DNA from: an uncultured Clostridia bacterium
Lineage (GTDB): Bacteria > Bacillota > Clostridia > Oscillospirales > CAG-272
NCBI GenBank assembly: GCA_937884385.1
Contig: CALGCW010000279.1
Coordinates: forward strand, 1-6,249
Reading direction: 5' to 3'
Length of the DNA: 6,249 nucleotides
The translations under genes and the position numbers were made by a program. The stretch's first letter is position 1. Every line of letters begins with the position of its first letter. The notes beneath the pieces were generated by a model. The model did not search any database and was not told the origin of the DNA. It saw only the letters and a list, made by a program, of their open reading frames with translations. This document shows, one piece after another, positions 5,275 through 6,249 of this stretch.

Positions 5275-5778
5275 ATGTTGAAAATGAAAAAACAACGTAC
5301 AAACAGGGTGAGGTATCTCACCTTGAGCGCGATGATAGCCGCGCTTTATGTGGTGCTGACACTCATCAGCGCCGTTTTTGGTCTATCGTCGGGTGCAATT
5401 CAGCTTCGTATTTCCGAAGCACTATGTGCTCTTGCTTATTTTACACCTGCGGCAATTCCGGGTGTGACGGTAGGATGCCTTATAGCTAATCTCATTACGA
5501 GTGCGAACGTTCTTGATATCGTATTTGGTACGCTTGCGACCTTTTTAGGAGTGCTTGGCGGTTATTATCTTCGGAATAACAAATGGCTCGTCACTTTGCC
5601 TACGGTGATCTCGAATACCGTTATTATTCCTCTTGTGATAGTTTACGGGTTCGGGGTGGTGGACGTTGCTTTGCCGCTTGTCGCGCTTGGCGTTGGGGTC
5701 GGGGAGATCTTCTCTGCCGCACTTCTCGGTACGGGATTGATCCTTGTGCTTGAAAAATACAATTTCAGACTCAAATAG
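5275..5778 (+). CDS. queT: Queuosine-precursor ECF transporter substrate-binding subunit QueT
   Basis: QueT-family proteins (COG4708) are the membrane S-component of energy-coupling-factor transporters and import a queuosine precursor, probably preQ1 or preQ0, using a shared ATPase/EcfT module that is not in this window. The 167-residue protein has a basic N-terminus, about six hydrophobic segments, and the family-like motifs QLRISEAL (43-50), a G..IAN...SANVLDIVFGT stretch (67-86), P.VISNT.IIP (109-119) and GVGEI (141-145). Length is normal for the family. Two starts are possible: ATG at 5275 (MLKMKK) or ATG at 5284 (MKKQRT), which would look more like typical relatives. Neither has a conventional ribosome site, and there is no in-frame start further upstream. 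It is a single-gene unit with its own promoter, preQ1 riboswitch and terminator. Confidence 0.94.
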   Translation: MLKMKKQRTNRVRYLTLSAMIAALYVVLTLISAVFGLSSGAIQLRISEALCALAYFTPAAIPGVTVGCLIANLITSANVLDIVFGTLATFLGVLGGYYLRNNKWLVTLPTVISNTVIIPLVIVYGFGVVDVALPLVALGVGVGEIFSAALLGTGLILVLEKYNFRLK

Positions 5779-5782
5779 AGCG

Positions 5783-5813
5783 AAAAACGCTTGCGATAGC
5801 AAGCGTTTTTTTT
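5783..5813 (+). terminator. Rho-independent terminator of queT
   Basis: ACGCTTGC (5787-5794), loop GATA and GCAAGCGT (5799-5806) form an 8-bp stem, extended by A-T pairs and ending in an eight-T run (5806-5813). It starts four bases after the stop codon. The A-rich left flank means it could also act on the minus strand. Confidence 0.92.
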
Positions 5814-5826
5814 GTTGTATAACGAA

Positions 5827-5849
5827 AACCACGAGATAGTCGCGTGGTT
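5827..5849. repeat. Stem-loop in right intergenic DNA
   Basis: AACCACG (5827-5833) and CGTGGTT (5843-5849) pair perfectly over 7 bp around a nine-base loop. No T-run follows. It lies between the queT terminator and the GC-rich repeat and may belong to the same block of non-coding repeat DNA. Confidence 0.45.
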
Positions 5850-5910
5850 CAATAGAGGCTTTGCCGATGATCAGAAAACAAATAAAAAGTCAGCGCAGAA
5901 TGTCCTTGTG

Positions 5911-6070
5911 TCAAAGGCTCCCTCCGGGAGGGAGCTGGCGAGCGAACGCGAAACTGAAGGAGCACGCGCACATTCAATCAGGCAGTTGAAATGAGGCGAG
6001 AGGGATAACTATAGTTTTCGCACTCTCCTTCCACCGCAAGCGGTCCTCCTTCCTCCCGGAGGAAGGCTAA
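5911..6070. repeat. GC-rich interspersed repeat with hairpin ends (MITE-like)
   Basis: The left end has GCTCCCTC (5917-5924), loop CGG and GAGGGAGC (5928-5935). The right end has CCTTCCTC (6048-6055), loop CCG and GAGGAAGG (6059-6066). These end hairpins are imperfect inverted copies of each other, so the whole 160-base unit has terminal inverted repeat character. A small inner hairpin, ACCGC-AA-GCGGT, sits at 6033-6044. From memory, a near-identical sequence (CTCCCTCCGGGAGGGAGCT followed by GCGAGCGAACGCGA) is scattered through gut clostridial genomes. No transposase is present, so it would be non-autonomous. Boundaries are approximate and no target duplication was identified. Confidence 0.62.
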
Positions 6071-6092
6071 GGTTGCATTGCTTTTGAATTGG

Positions 6093-6131
6093 ACCGTCGG
6101 CGAGTAAATGCAAAATGCAAAATGGGACGGT
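6093..6131. repeat. 7-bp tandem repeat enclosed by an inverted repeat
   Basis: AAATGCA is repeated at 6106-6112 and 6113-6119 and a partial third copy (AAATGGG) follows. ACCGTC (6093-6098) and GACGGT (6126-6131) flank the array as perfect inverted arms. Upstream TTGCATT (6073-6079) can also pair with either AATGCAA. The function is unknown; it may be the tail of the neighbouring interspersed repeat. Confidence 0.5.
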
Positions 6132-6249
6132 TAGTTGTATTTTGTTTGTTGTATTATAGCCGTATTGATTGGTTTTGGCTGTTGTTTTGTAATGAGGTTA
6201 TTGTTTTGCGATGTTGAGGCTATGTTTACTCGGGAATGGGGGCATAGAC
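6132..6249. other. T/G-rich non-coding stretch to the window end
   Basis: I see no gene here. The plus strand is strongly enriched in T and G with many GTTTTG/TTGTT runs and very few C. CTATG (6220-6224) and CATAG (6243-6247) form a loose inverted repeat near the edge. A minus-strand gene ending close to the right border cannot be excluded because only a few codons would be visible. Confidence 0.3.

Noticed and set aside
5256..5489. 77-codon frame starting at GTG close to the riboswitch AAGGA
   Set aside because: The GTG is better spaced from AAGGA, but the frame is a shadow of queT with no membrane or family features.
5502..5512. GAACGTTC palindrome inside queT as an SOS box
   Set aside because: It lacks the four-base spacer of the LexA operator and lies within coding sequence.
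5812..5994. 60-codon plus-strand frame after queT
   Set aside because: It translates terminator and hairpin-repeat sequence; its SGRELASERE-like phrase is a familiar artefact of this repeat.
6194..6249. Possible 3' end of a minus-strand gene at the right edge
   Set aside because: Only a handful of codons are visible in any frame and no terminator follows; it cannot be supported.

Overview
The window looks like a chromosomal segment of a low-to-mid-GC Firmicute, most likely an uncultured gut-type clostridium. The evidence is strong GGAGG-type ribosome binding sites, near-perfect TTGACA-17-TATAAT promoters, a Gram-positive-type LexA box, a preQ1-I riboswitch ahead of queT, and short GC-rich interspersed hairpin repeats of a kind I recall from Oscillospiraceae-like genomes. 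The lineage is inference from style; no marker gene fixes it.

Layout. 1-196: non-coding stem-loops and the terminator of the first gene. 197-667 (minus): a YpsA/DUF1273 SLOG-fold protein with its own promoter. 668-1011: a gene-free stretch holding four same-direction TGTGGAAA(A/C) DnaA-box-like 9-mers beside an AT-rich tract, a candidate replication origin or DnaA-binding region. 1012-1401 (minus): a small putative helix-turn-helix protein whose consensus promoter has a LexA (SOS) box in its spacer. 1402-1620: divergent promoter region with a second perfect consensus promoter reading right. 1621-3000 (plus): mnmE, the tRNA-modifying GTPase, complete. 3001-3233: AT-rich intergenic region with a weak terminator and the promoter of the next gene. 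3234-5057 (plus): a 607-residue membrane-anchored coiled-coil protein with strongly biased codons, so probably abundant. 5058-5274: terminator, consensus promoter, preQ1-I riboswitch and a structured leader. 5275-5778 (plus): queT, the substrate-binding membrane subunit of an ECF transporter for a queuosine precursor. 5783-6249: terminator, then non-coding repeat DNA.

How the parts relate. Most genes appear to be single transcription units with their own promoters; I see no multi-gene operon. Two genes meet at the tRNA wobble position: MnmE modifies U34 and QueT supplies a precursor of queuosine (G34), but they are regulated separately. The left genes run leftward and the right genes rightward, as expected around an origin, and mnmE is often near oriC in Firmicutes; this supports the DnaA-box cluster, although dnaA, rpmH and mnmG are not in view. 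The least explained items are the SOS-controlled HTH gene, the candidate origin and the large coiled-coil protein.
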